64,000 bases of DNA from Corticium candelabrum (GCF_963422355.1 NC_085091.1:6318684-6382683), one strand, 5' to 3'. Numbered from the stretch's first letter, positions 35,799 through 51,373 are shown. Notes: generated from the sequence alone by a model not told the origin. Made by a program: numbers and translations.

Positions 35799-38700
35799 CT
35801 ACTGTGGTGACACCTGCAGCACAATTTCCTCTCCAAACACCTCATTTGCCTGAGATCTTAGTCCCTGTTTGATCAATGCCTGAATCAGAACAGAACGACA
35901 AGCTCTAGCACCAACGTTGTCACTCCAATTCTCCAACATGGCTTGAGCTTGCACAAGAGGAAAAGCATGCTCACTCTTTATAGCTGCAATATTTCCTCTA
36001 ACTTTAAACAATCCCACTGGTTCCAATGTCAAAGCAAACTCTTGCCAGCAGCCTTGTATTTCTTTAGCAAGATGATTTAACTGGACTGATGTCACCTTGT
36101 CAGTTTTACAATCTACACCAAAACAATCATATTACAATACTGTAGTAGTTTGCTCTTTTGTATGTTCCTAATAAACCATAACAATCACAATGGTTGCAAC
36201 AAATGTTAAATAATTCTGTTGATCAACACAAAATCAAGACATGCTACTAGCTTGTATACCAATCTAAGAGTCAAATTGTACCCCAGCAATAACGGACAAC
36301 CAAAAGAGTGTCAACAACCACTTCAGCAAATGTCACTTTGGTAGCTATACTCATAGCTAGTTCTACAATCAATTATATTGAGATTTAAGTCTCACAAGTT
36401 TGGTTTCATGTCTCAGTCTATAACATGGTTAACATTACTACGTAGTAGGTCTCATTTAATCGTCTTAGAACTAATATTTACAAGCAACCCACACAAATAT
36501 TAGGTATTAGGCTGACCTGGGAGTGGTGCAGGCACGTAAGCTTCTAGCACACAAGCGACATCATTTCTGTATATTGCATTGAGAGCCTTAATCAGCTGTC
36601 CGATTGTAGCTTCACTAGGAGGTTTCATTTTGCACCATCGATTTAGCAGGAAAAGAGTAGGGCTCTTACTCTTCTTCCTCACTTTAATTTCATCGAGAGG
36701 TCTGACTAGAAGTTCCTTCCACAACCTTCTCCAGTCATCTTCCAAATCATCATCTTTATCTAAAAGTTCAGACACTTCAAAGAAGCACCTTGCAACCGGT
36801 TCACCAATAAGGGGCTTCACTGGTGTTGAATAGCTTACTACAGTATGAAAGGAACCTAATTAGTAGTTAGTACATCGTGAAATCTGTAATCATAACATAC
36901 TAGCAGCTTGTTGTTGTGGCGGCTGTGAAAGATGATGCGGTGGTGACATGACATCAGTTTGCTACATGAAAACACCAGTTCAGATAGAGATTATATTACA
37001 ATATGGAAGCTACTCACAGAGCACTCAAGTTGTGGATACCAAAGGTAGAGTCTGGTAGGAGGTTGAACTTCTGTTTTTGTCATACGGCTGTACAGTGAAT
37101 AACGATTACTTTGATATCCATCGAGAGAAATAAAGTCAGCATTAGAAATGCTAGATATTGATGTCGATGCATTCTGTAGAAATCCAAGACGTAACTTGAG
37201 CCCAGCCATTCCCTGCTGTTTTGCCTTGTCTACAATGTTCACAATCCACTCACGAACAGCACCACACACTTTGGAGTTGGGAGGTGTGACTGTATCTGAC
37301 AAGACAGTCATTTGAAAGTTGTATCTGTTGAGAGCAAACTCCAGTCGATGACCAGGGTAGATGTGGAAGTAGCCCACATTGCAGCAAATAACTGCCAAGC
37401 GACGAAAACGTTTACACAGAAGAGTCAGTACTCTATAGAATAATGGCTGAGGAATGCGGATGGGAGCAGATGACAAGATGAGAGGTAATGACTTCTGCTC
37501 GTCATTCATCTTGTCTGATTCAAGACCAGCTGCATGCTCCAGAAGGCAAGGAACAAAACAAGCTTGACTCTCAAACACATCACGTTTTTCATTGCATGAC
37601 TGACCTTCTCTTTCTCCTTCCAGGCTTAGAAAATCATTGCAATCGCTTGCTTTGTCCAGATCCTCTTCTTCAATAACTGGATACTCACACAGCAAATCAT
37701 AGTGGCTCATCAATGACACAATGAGACGTTGAGCAGATCCTCTGGCATCTGATAAAAGATGTCTCACAAGTGACATTGTCATAATGCCTTTCTCTTTGCT
37801 GCGTTTTACATCATTCCAGAACATGGGAACATCACTTTTCATGTATATTGTGATCACTTTCTGCAGCTGTGATACAAACCATTCCACATCTAACACGACT
37901 TCTTCTTTATCTCCACTCTTCAATGCCTTGGGATGATACATCAACACTGCACGACTACTCAAATACTGCAGCAACACCAACAGCTCTTCTCGATCTTTGA
38001 TTCCACTAGCTTTCATGGCAAGCTGCAGTAATTCATCAACAGTTGTTGTTCTCTTTGTTGGATCAGAGACTTTCATTTCTCTTACATTTTGTTCGTACTT
38101 GAGCCAGCTGATAGGCAATCTGTGATGTTGGGCCACCTTGTGAGCCACTTCCTCTGTTTTCTGACGAAGCAGAGTCACCTGTGGATCTACAACACCACTG
38201 TCTGGGTCTGTCAATGTGTTATCCACATAGAAACACATCATATCTTTAGATGCCCATATGATGTGCTCTGCCAACACTGTGCCCTCCAGTTTCTTCCTTA
38301 TAAATGCATCCTGTTTCTCCACCATCCCTGGCTGCTCCTTTAACTTATCAACATGTGTGCCTACTAGAAACATGACAGGTGATCTGATTCCTACTTTCTC
38401 AAATATCATGATACGACGTGACTGATCGCCTTCCATGATATGAACACCTGAAACCCACTCTTCCAATCGATCAAAGTTTGTTTCGTCATCAAATAAAGGA
38501 ATGTGGACAATTTGTCCATCTTCTGAACGAAACTGAGATGCAGTCTTGCCATCCATTGGCTGACAAGCATCAAACACAACGTACATAAAACCAGCCTTTG
38601 ACATAAACAAATGATGTGTGACATAGAACACATTCTGACCAGCATAGTCCAACACAGTTAGCACTATTTCTTTCTTTGCCTTTTGACGAGACTTTGGGTC

Positions 38701-41700
38701 TCTAATATTTTTTGAAATGCTTTCTTGAATGTGTCGAGGTAAAGTAGTTGTGTTCTCAGTAGAGGAATCAGCAACACTGCGAGACAATGTCTTTGCAGTT
38801 TGTAAAGGTAAAGCTTCCGGTTGTTTCCTTTGTTTCCTATTGGTTATACTTTGTTGTTGTTTGCCTTGGTAGTTAGATGATCGGACATCAGTTCTCGTTA
38901 CAGTTGGTTGTGTCTTCTTGTTTGGCAATGTAGGCTCTTTGTTTAAAGCAGCACAATAATCAGTGCTGCTTGAGTCGCAGAATATAGAAGATCCGCTTGT
39001 TGATTTACCTTTCTTCTTCAGGCTTTTCTTCTGCTGCTTCTTTTGTTGTTGCTGTCGGCTGTCACAACTAAAAGATGTTACCTGTTTTGCATTTGTTGCA
39101 GCCAATAGCTGTTTTCTATCTGCCTTAATCTGATCTGATGATGAACGTTCTTCAGCAACAAAGTCTGTACCACTTGATGGTTTTGCATCTGTGGCTGTTA
39201 TGTGAGACAAAACGTCTGAGTCTTTAGAAAATGCGGACAAATTCAATGACGTTTGAGATGAGGATGACAAACCTGATGCAACTGATTGTGCAGGAACTGT
39301 TAAAGTTGTTGGTTTTCTAAAAGAAACAGGTAACTTTGGTGAACAACCATTAGGTGGTACACGGGGCATCGAAGGTGCAATTCTATGAGAAGAACCAAGA
39401 GGAACAGCTGGGATACGTAAATCCTGCTTTGGCGATTTCTTTGTCATGCGAGTGTCTTTGTGTTTTGTTGGATGTTGACTTTCCTTTGACTTGAAATATT
39501 GATCTTTTACTTCTGGTTTGTCGAGTGCCTCTGCCACATTGATCACAACATTCTTCTCATATATTTCTGCATAGTCAGCACTTGTGAGAGGTTTGGTCCA
39601 GTCACATGCTTCCTTCACAATAATCTGACACTTTGGATCAAACACAACTCCTCTTGTACTCGGCTCATCAGGATTGAACTTCTGGAGAGTGAGAGATTTT
39701 GTCAAGCTTGTCTTACCCACACCATCACGTCCAACTACATCAACACGTAGAAACACGTTTACCGCTGACCCCTCACTACAGGATGACAGATAGACACGCA
39801 ATGCTGTCTCTCCTTGCGACACAATCTCTTCAGGAAATGTTTCTATAAAATAAATAAATAAATTTCAATAGTCAAAGAAGGCTAAAGTTGCATGTTTCAT
39901 TTACTCACCAGAAGCCTGAATGATTGATGCCATTTTGTCTTTTTTTTGTATTTCCAATCTCTTCAAAACAGATTCTTTACTACTTCGATTTTTACTCATA
40001 TCAGCGCCATGAGACAAAAGAAGTCTTACTATATCATTTTGTTCACTAACAACAGCTAAATCCAATGCACCTTTTGTGCCCATTATCTTGGGATTAATAG
40101 TCGCACCATGTTCTACCAGCAAACGACACAAATCAAAATGTCCCAGCTCTACTGCCAGATGTAGAGGAGGTTCCTTAAGAGTACGACCTTGGGAGCTGTA
40201 AGGTACATCTGAATTTACAGATGCTCCATGATCAATCAAATGCTGACAAAAAGTAATATCCTGCTCTTCGACTGCTCTCTGAATAAGTGAGTATCCTGTT
40301 GTAGTGTGACAGTTTGCTTCTCTCAGACACAATCTACTCGAAGGGTCTAACGTAGCACTAGCTTTAAAAATATGACGACAAGTATCGATGTCGCCATCTT
40401 CATGAGCACTACTAACAATGGCCATAAGCTCTTCTTTATCAATATTCACCTTCTGCAAGTCATCTAATACAGCATCACCCGACTTTTGAAACAAATAGCA
40501 GAATGTTTTGGCAAGTCTGTTCTTCAAGGCAACGTGCAGAGCTAAGTTTCCTTCTCTGTCAGCTATATGAGGGTTCACTCCATGTGATATCAACTTACCA
40601 CACAACTCAACACGTTCAACACGACTCTTACAAGCCAAGTGCAGTAATGTCTCACCAAACACATTCAACATATTGCAGTCAGCATCACTTTTAACTAACA
40701 CGTCAAATGTTTTCATATGTCCTTTCTGACATGCTAGATGCAGAGGTGTGTCTCCATTGCTATCTACAACATTCAGTCGTGATCCCTTTGCTATGAGCAT
40801 CTCACAAACCTCAAAACAATCTCTTTTGCTACGAACTGCCCTATGAAGAACAGTTTGATGAAAATTATTTTTAGAAAACACATCAGCATTGCAGTCCAAC
40901 AGATATTGAACTGTTGATGTTAAATCAGCCTCACATGCCAAGTGTAGTGGTTGGTTGCCATCTTTATCTACTACATCAATCTTGGCATGATGTTTTAGTA
41001 AAATAGAACACAATTCAGGACAGTCTTCCAGTCCACCAGCTACTGTATGTAGTGGTGTTTGTCCATCTTCATTCAATTCATTTACATCTGCTCCACAATC
41101 TACTAACGACTGGACAGTCTGAATGTGACCTCGTTTGGCTGCTATGTGTAAAGCATGATTACCATCATGTACTTCATAAGATTTCAGTACTGATTCATTT
41201 GCAAAATGGAAAGGTTTTTTCTGTTGGTTGTTTAGAGCAGTTAGATCAGCACCATGAGATAACAATAAACCAACAGTTGAAGTATGCCATTGTTTACACG
41301 CCAAGTGTAGTGGTTGGTTTCCATCTTTATCCACTGCATCAACCTTGGCATTGTGGTCTAGTAACATAGAACACAATTCAGGACAGTCTTTCTCTCCACC
41401 AGCTGCTGTATGTAGTGGTGTTTGTCCATATTCATTCAATTTATTTACATCTGCTCCACAATCCACTAACAGTTGGACAGTCTGAATGTGACCTTTTTCA
41501 ACTACTGTGTGTACAGCATGATTACCATTGTGTACTCTATAAGATTTCAAAACTGACTCATTTGCCAAATGTAAAGGTTTCCTCTGCCACTTGTTTAGAG
41601 CAGTGACGTCAGCCCCATGAGACAACAATACGTGTACAGTTGCAGTATGCCTTCGTTTACATGCCAAGTGTAGTGGTTGGTTTCCATCTTTATCCACTGT

Positions 41701-43398
41701 ATCAACCTTGGCATTATGTTCCAGTAAAATAGAACACAATTCAGGGCAGTCTCTCTCTCCACCAGCTGCTGTATGTAGTGGTGTTTGTCCATATTCATTC
41801 AATACATTTACGTCTGCTCCACAATCCACCAACAGCTGGACGGTCTGAATGTGACCTTCTTCAACTGCTATGTGTAAAGCATGATTACTATTGTGTACTT
41901 CATAAGATTTCAATACTGACTCATTAGCCATATGTGAAGGTTTTCTCTGTTGCTTGTTTAGAGCAGTCACATCAGCCCCATGAGATAACAATACGCGTAC
42001 AGTTGCAGTATGCCATTGTTTGCATGCCAAGTGTAGTGGTTGGTTTCCATCTTTATCCACTGCATCAATCTTGGCATCATGTTTCATTAAAATAGAACAC
42101 AATTCAGGAGAGTCTTTCTCTCCACCAGCTGCTGTATGTAGTGGTGTTTGTCCATCTTCATTCAATTCATTTACGTCTGCTCCACAATCCACCAACAGCT
42201 GGACGGTCTGAATGTGACCTTCTTCAACTGCTATGTGTAAAGCATGATTACTATTGTGTACTTCATAAGATTTCAATACTGACTCATTAGCCATATGTGA
42301 AGGTTTTCTCTGTTGCTTGTTTAGAGCAGTCACATCAGCCCCATGAGATAACAATAAGCGTACAGTTGCAGTATGCCATTGTTTGCATGCCAAGTGTAGT
42401 GGTTGGTTTCCATCTTTATCCACTGCATCAATCTTGGCATCATGTTTCATTAAAATAGAACACAATTCAGGACAGTCTTTCTCTCCACCAGCTGCTGTAT
42501 GTAGTGGTGTTTGTCCATCTTCATTCAATTCATTTACGTCTGCTCCACAATCCACCAACAGCTGGACGGTCTGAATGTGACCTTCTTCAACTGCTATGTG
42601 TAAAGCATGATTACTATTGTGTACTTCATAAGATTTCAATACTGACTCATTAGCCATATGTGAAGGTTTTCTCTGTTGCTTGTTTAGAGCAGTCACATCA
42701 GCCCCATGAGATAACAATAAGCGTACAGTTGCAGTATGCCATTGTTTGCATGCCAAGTGTAGTGGTTGGTTTCCATCTTTATCCACTGCATCAATCTTGG
42801 CATCATGTTTCATTAAAATAGAACACAATTCAGGACAGTCTTTCTCTCCACCAGCTGCTGTATGTAGTGGTGTTTGTCCATCTTCATTCAATTCATTTAC
42901 ATCTGCTCCACAATCCACTAACAGCTGGACAGTCTGAACGAAACCTTTCCTACCTGCTATGTGTAAAGGGCGGGTACCATGATGATCTGCTACATTTACA
43001 CTCTCATTTGTTATCAGTGGACGACACACAGAGGGAGAGTCATGTGCAAGCCAAGGAAATCTCTGAGTAGATAACGCTATGAGAAGAGGAGTTTCACCTT
43101 TAGTGTTGACAGAAGTAACATCAGCTTTGTGATCAACTAACAGTTGACAGATATTGGCTTGCTGCCAATCAGCAGCGGTATGAAGCGGCGTATGTCCATC
43201 AGTGTCTGCCTGATTGACGTTCGCACCACGTGACAGCAAAAACGAACACATATCTGCATTTCTAAAAATGACAGCCCAGTGTAAAGCTGTATGTGTCCAC
43301 CCTCCTTCCACACCATTCACGTTCTCTCCTTCTTCAACCAGTCGTCGAACCTTCTCCCACTCTTCGTTACACGCAGCTTCAAGGAGATTTTGTGTCAT
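35799..43398 (-). CDS. Gene C: complete ankyrin-Roc-COR-death-death protein
   Basis: Five exons with GT/AG borders and matching phases: 43398-39909, 39842-37018, 36961-36901, 36837-36517 and 36112-35799. The sum is 7011 nt, giving 2336 residues. Residues 1 to about 1163 are ankyrin repeats (around 30) in one exon. The Roc GTPase begins with P-loop GRDGVGKTS (about 1201-1209). A Ser/Lys/Gln-rich insert of about 280 residues then precedes G3 DYAGQ (about 1562) and G4 THVDK (about 1659). The COR domain follows to about 2100, then two death-domain-like modules with DWRRLWKELL and CWQEFALTLEP. ROCO proteins are GTPase-switched dimers; the ankyrin-ROCO-death order recalls DAPK1 without the kinase, suggesting a cytosolic sensor that recruits death adaptors. 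The start is the first ATG of the open exon. It is the only intact gene of the cluster in view. Transcription diverges from WDR33 copy 3. Function is inferred. Confidence 0.88.
41640..42930 (-). repeat. 363-bp (121-residue) ankyrin supra-repeats in gene C
   Basis: Identical anchor points at 42020, 42383 and 42746 are exactly 363 bp apart, and more diverged relatives continue to the left. The three copies differ by only a few bases, including silent sites. Each unit contains about three and a half ankyrin repeats plus a degenerate linker with the QQRKPSHMANESVL block. The unit differs from the 408-bp unit of gene A. Confidence 0.9.
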
Positions 43399-44510
<1,112 letters not shown>

Positions 44511-44946
44511 CTTTTTTAGTGTACACATTTGTTGTTGCTGCGCGCGAGCGACACAACTTCTATTCTGGCGCAGCGAGGCATTATACATGTACCTAAAGAA
44601 ATGGCGGCAACAACTACAGACGTCTATCCTCTACACCAAACATCTCTACTTCATCGCTCTGCACCTTCAGCGCAGCAGCAGGCACATGTTTCTATGTTGG
44701 ATGCTGATGAGTCAATGATGTCTGACAACAAACGAACAAGAAAAGTTGTCAACCACAAGACAATAGACTACAACTCATCAGTGAATTGTGGTTTAGAGGT
44801 GAACACGTCGTTGGGTTCGTATGGTTTGGATGATGTTTGTGGGTCACGTGATTGCTGTGTAGGATCCTGAGGGATTATAGAGATAGACGAGCGCTGCAGC
44901 CGAACAAATGTTATTATGGAGAGGTAGAGTTGTTAGTTTGTAAGCT

Positions 44947-45349
<403 letters not shown>

Positions 45350-45360
45350 AATCAGAAAGG

Positions 45361-45500
45361 TTTGTGGTGCAAACAGGAGTAAAGCAGGACTGTGTATTAG
45401 CATCCACTCTATTTTGCTCTGTTTGTTGCTGCAATGCTAAATGAAATGAAAAAGCACTGGAAGTGCAAACCCTTTGCTGGTATGCAGTTTGAATGTAATT
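45361..45500 (+). mobile_element. LINE reverse-transcriptase fragment, copy 3
   Basis: Same fragment as in units 1 and 2 (VVQTGVKQDCVLAS-type), with an extra base in the TLF codons that shifts the frame. The QGC of copy 2 reads QDC here. Confidence 0.55.
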
Positions 45501-46126
45501 AGTTGCGTCATGACAGAATTCTATGTACAGGTACATGTATATTCACTGCAGGGCCATGTATGCAACGCTGCTTCCCAGAAGGAAGGGCCACCATTTTTAT
45601 AAACGCTACTTGTAAACACACCAGTCTAGTTTCTAGTTTATTCAAACATGACAACTCGATCAGTACTGAAGATAGCTTCAAATTGTTAGCTAAACTCTGC
45701 AAAGGCATTTGACCCAATCTCTAACTCTAACCCTGACTCTAACCGTTTGTTTCCGGGAGGCTTAGAGTGTCTACTGCTTTGCTCACTAGTGATGGACTGT
45801 GTAACAATAAAGCTTACCGCTGATTATTGCTTCCAGAAAACGAAATGCAAAAGATTGTAGCTGAACAACGCGTGATAGCTACAAACACAGTAACCGACAG
45901 AGACGATCGAAGCCTACCAACGATCTTCGTTCACCAATGATCTTTGTTCCAACAGCAAGGAGCGACTGATTCTAGCCATGTCAACACGACAGCGATAACG
46001 TACTTCACATGCAACAACCGACTACAACACTGGTACGAAACAAGGGAAATGTTACAGTTTACTCAACGACACTTCAGCTACATGTACTAGGCCGTAAATC
46101 TTACCACTAACTTCCTCCACAACAGC

Positions 46127-46193
<67 letters not shown>

Positions 46194-46312
46194 GCTTTCG
46201 AAGTGAGCCGACTTGTTTAGGCTCGGTTACAAGTCCTCGTGTGAACGTGCTGTTAGAGTTTTCCATTGTGAGGTTTACATTTCAACATCACTCTTTCTGT
46301 TTTAGCTTACAG
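45501..46312. repeat. WDR33 copy 3 intron with (CA)n at 46129-46191
   Basis: Non-coding. As in unit 2, one CA tract abuts AAGCTTTCGAAG, and the 0.6-kb segment of unit 1 is absent. Confidence 0.8.
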
Positions 46313-46473
46313 CTCCTCTACATCTTCTCGATGTTTCGGTGACTGCAGTAACATCAAAGTTTATTCGAACATCAACAAACAAATTTCAGTGTCTCATTTT
46401 TTTGTGTAACGGTATGTGCAGCATTTCCATCAGTTTTTATTGATAGTTGATATCTATCTTGTGTTATGATTAG

Positions 46474-46596
<123 letters not shown>

Positions 46597-47199
46597 TAAT
46601 GCAGGCTCATGGCTTTGCTGTGCATGCGATGGTATGGTCTTACATGGACACGTGGCTTGTGACAGTAGATCACAGTGGATTTGTGAAATACTGGCAAATC
46701 AATATGAACAATGTGCACATGTTTCAGTCACACAAAGAAGCAGTATGAGAAGTGAGGTACCTATTTGTTATATTTTGTTGTTGTTATTGTTGATGTCTCA
46801 TGTCACATGTAGTCTATGGGCCAACTTAGGAAAAGTTATGTAAAACAGAGTTATGTTTCCTCCCTTGTCCAACAAAGGTTTATCACCTTAGATCAAATGA
46901 AAATATGCAGAGAAACTGAATTCCAAATATTGCAACATGAAAAAAGGTCACAAGTTGTCCAATTTGACGGCAGAAAGTGGCCGGCTTCTACGCATGTGTA
47001 CTGACTTCGTGACGACACAATATCCGGGTTTTTGGTAACGCGGAAGAGCTGCTGAAGGCAATGGAAAGTGTTTACAAATACTTTGAAGATTGAGGCTTAG
47101 CTAGTTTAGATGCAGAATACCTGCAGTACACTTTAGCTGGTTTTACCTTGCCTATGAAGCGCCCTCGCTAGATTTCAGTGTCTGTCTGTGCAATCTGCC

Positions 47200-50100
47200 A
47201 GGTAGGACATGCCCACAAGACCAAGAGTTGATCAAGTTTTCCCTTGTATTGTGGAAGACATTTCTTCACGCAGCAAATGTACATGGTGATTCCAGAATTG
47301 CTGGTTTAAACGCGATCGAGCCACGTGACGTGTTCCACCGTCGATTACCAAACGTATACTTCGAAGTTTCATCTGGTTAGAGTTTCTGAGCGAAGATTGG
47401 GTCAGTGTGATTCAAGTTCTATGAACCCTGCATTTTGTAGTAGTGTTTACAAGCTCGAACGTAGCAGCACCGTGACGGCAGCAGATCTGTCTAGTGACCA
47501 GACCTATGCAGCTCCGCCCAGAAACAGTAGATGTACACCACAGCAGCAACAAGAGGATTTACGGAGAAATGTCTGTTCTGTAAGGCTGTTGACAAAAAGT
47601 TAGAAACAATACTGGCAAATGCAGAAAGGTAGAAAAGTTAAGTAGGTGCATGACTAAGGAAGCTGCCAAAGCAATACATAGATCTGCGAAAATTTACAAC
47701 GACGAGGACATGCTGCTTCTGACTCGTGTCTCTAAAGACTTTGTTGCTTTGGAAATTCAATACCACCGATCCTGCTACTCAGAATATACACATAAAAGAA
47801 ACTGGCTGCAGCACAGGAAGTTGCATCAGGTGTAGCAGAACAAGGTGACAAGGGCACCATTTATGCATTAACTTTCACTAGTCTTGCTGAGGTAGATGAA
47901 GAGCGAATCATCTGTCGACATGATGTAATGAGTCTATCGGGTATGAGGTTGATGTATGAGCATACTTTTGTGGATTTGGATTCTGATATCCAACCTGGTC
48001 AGTATCATAGTGAAAGGTTAATGAAAGTGTTGTGTCGAGTACCGTTTTGGTGACCAGTTAGAGTTTGTGAAGTCTAGCCATCAGAAAATCAAGTTTAGTG
48101 GCTTTCTTGTGTATGCTTCTGACATCCCCTGTGCTTGCCTTATAGAGTTTTACGGTACGTGTCTTTCTCTAACAGAGGATGAAGACGATTCTTCACTGAT
48201 ATTCATTGGACTGCGCCAAGAGATTCGCAAACAGATGTTGCGGATGCGTTTCACACAGCCGCCTGTCGAAGGAACATCGTGTTAGTATCCCCTCTAATCC
48301 ATGGCCACCAGGACCACAAGATCTCGAAAACTGGGACGTCGTTCGATCGGTTTCTGCCCTCTTGTTCAACTTTCTTGCCTGGCTTGTTGTAGGTAAGCAG
48401 TACTGACTCCGTAGGTTGATGCTTTAATTTAAGGTCCATTTGTTGCCATTTTCTAGATCCTGAAGAGAGTCAAAGGAATTGTCAACTGCTTTCTCTTCTC
48501 ATCTCACTGTTACTTCACCTTACCATAAACGCTGTATATTGTCCATAGCTCAAGATATTATTTTTTGCTCTACGAATGGAAGAGTTAAGCCACCAAAACA
48601 CTGTCTTTGCCAGTCACTGTTCATCATTTATCTGGTAGCACTCAGCTTGTACAACTACTAAATCATTTTGGCCATGCTATTAGCGTATCTCAGCTTCAGC
48701 GGCTGGAAACAGCTATTGCAGAAAATTAGTTGTCAAGAAAACTCTCAACTCCCTTCAAATATCGTTCCAAATGTCTCAGCCGTGTTTTGTTGGGACAACA
48801 ATGATATCGTGGAAGATACGCGTACCGGAGCTGAAACCATCCATTGCACCAACAGAATAGTTATACAAAGATCTTCTTGCAATTGCGATGTAGCCGTACC
48901 GTTGCTAAAAGGGCCATCAAAGCCTACTAAGGAGTATACACTGCACCCATCACCAGTCGAGCTTGATCACTACAATGTGGGTTGAAGAAAATGTGGTACT
49001 TTGAGTGAGATAGACATCGCAGCACTGGAAAGTTCTCAGTGTTTGTCGATGCACATTGCAGAATCGATGCGCTGGACATGACTTGGATTCTTTTGTTGCT
49101 GTATCTAGAGATGTCCCTTGTCATTTAGTAGTAGGATATTGTCCTGTAGGAAATTACAATGTTAATGACTTGCTCAGGTACAGCAGACAGCGGACATCTT
49201 CCACCAACTCAAGACCAACTGCGTTTGCACGTTACGCGTGCAAATTATCAGACTGCTATTTGGAAGCTCATTGCAACAAACATTGATGCTCCATCACCAG
49301 ATGGTTTCGGATGGAAGATCATCAGCACAGGAGAAGCTAGAAAATACAAATAGACTGGATGCAACAGCATCCAGCTCCATCAGCCTGCTGAGCTGTGGCT
49401 GCAAGGGAAATTGCAGCACCAAGCAATGTTCCTGTGTTTGTCATGGCCTTAGGTGTACGGACTTGTGTCATTGCAATGATACTTGTGAAAATTTAGTGTC
49501 AGCACAGGACGTGGTACAAGAGGACGATAACAGCGAACATGACGCTGAAGAGACCAATAATGCTGATCATGATGACTAGCTAGACAAGTGGATTTAGCTA
49601 ATTATTACAGGGCTTTCAAGATTACCTAATTTCCTATTTGCAAGCTCGTTTAACTTTTGCTTGTTTTTGGTTTTTGTTTGTTTTGCCACTGCTGTGTTGG
49701 GTATCTGCTGTCATGAGTAGTGTTGTGCATACGCATAGTATGTATATTGCATGTTCTCCTGGTTCGTTTATTTATCTGTCTGCCTGTCCATCTGTCCGTA
49801 TCCTCTATATGCTCTATGCACGATACTGCTGTTGTTATGCTATTAATGGTGTTATTATTATGATCAGTAGAAGGAAGGCAAAAATCTGAAATGCTTGGTG
49901 TCAGTACGCTGCATTTAGCATTGCCTGTACGTATCTGTTTAGCTAATTATCGGTTTAGGCATTCGCAAAAGTGTTCTACATTGCAAATACTTATTGTAAT
50001 GTCTATGCATAATTGTGACTTCGGATTAACACCTGAAGACATAGAAAGAAGGAGAATAACCGGTGGTTGCCATGGCAATGATGCTGTGACATGTTTCCCT

Positions 50101-50225
50101 TTCTATCTCACAAAGAGTCGTGTTGCAAATGTTCCAACTAGCAGATATGAAGTTCTTGCAATATTTCCTAATTTATTAAAGCAAGAAATGTTTGTTGGAC
50201 TGGGGTAGGAAACGCACTTGAACGC
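47200..50225 (+). pseudogene. Longest copy of the repetitive protein family (broken)
   Basis: Retains the 3' portion deleted in units 1 and 2. Blocks in order: CLFC head; YHRSCYSEYT; FGDQLEFVKSSHQKIK (about 48045); HLSGSTQLVQLLNHFGHAIS (about 48620); VFCWDNNDIVEDTRTG (about 48790) with HCTNRIVIQ; QLRLHVTRANYQTAIWK (about 49220); and a Cys-rich end, CGCKGNCSTKQCSC with LRCTDLCHC (about 49390-49500), then an acidic tail. As I recall the family, these blocks recur in that order in uncharacterised multi-copy proteins of cnidarians and other invertebrates. Many frameshifts and stops make it non-coding. 49580-50225 shows no further family block. Confidence 0.6.
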
Positions 50226-50692
50226 TAGTGGGACTTGGCCCATAGACTAATGGTGTACTACATCTATAAATATTTACAAAATGTACAGCTGACCATTTGA
50301 GGAGAGAGTACATTGTAATGTCTGGTTAAATTGGTCAGCAGCATACTTTGTCAATATTTAATTAATTAACAGTTATAGGAATTGGTGGGGAAACTTCTTG
50401 CTGATGGTATAATAATTGTGAACTTCATGTGGACAAAACACGCATTTGTTTAGTACATTTACTGACAAAGTATGCGCACAAACATTATAAACTGTTACAA
50501 AATACCTAGCACAGTAGAGTAAAGAAATATCACGTTAAAAGATGATGGAAAGGGAGATACCCACAACATTTCTCAGCGTGTAACTCATTTGTTGAGCTCT
50601 CTGGCAGATGATGCATGTGCTCATGGATGTACGCCAATGTCTACATGCTCTCCAGAGGTGAATGCACATGTCATAGGAATTAGTTCACCAAT

Positions 50693-50744
<52 letters not shown>

Positions 50745-50975
50745 TTTGTTGCTGTGTGCATGTGTTCATCACCCGGCACACACATGATGTGCATCAGCAC
50801 AGGTGGTTTGACACGTTACAGCAACTTCAATCTGAAGAATGGTAGATATCATATACATACCTTTCTGTTTGAGTCTTGACTATACAGCTTAGTTTGTGTA
50901 TCATGACATGATGTATGAATTTACTTTCCCTTTCTAACTTTTACTTACTATAGCGTAATCCATATTTACATTCAT
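50226..50975. repeat. Intron remainder with (GT)n at 50695-50741
   Basis: Homologous to 7591-8280 and 29861-30514; contains no coding signal. Confidence 0.8.
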
Positions 50976-51259
50976 TTTCAGTCCTACTGATGCCAAGTTT
51001 GCTACTGGTTCAGATGATGGGACAGTTGGTGTCTGGGACTTTTTAGGTCGGATGAAGAAAGAGTTATGAGAGGTGAATGTCTTCTTGTTTGGTGATGTGA
51101 TTGTTGTGTTGTATTTTGTCTTGTGTTTTCAGGACATGGTTCTGATGTCAAATGTGTAGACTGGCATCCTCAGAGAGGTTTGATTGTGTCTTTTAGTAAG
51201 GACACACAACAACCAGTGAAACTATGGGATCCGAAAACGGGATCTAGTCTCACCACATG

Positions 51260-51299
51260 GTAAGTTTGGTACAAAAAGAAACTTATGTCAGTGTGTGTC

Positions 51300-51373
<74 letters not shown>

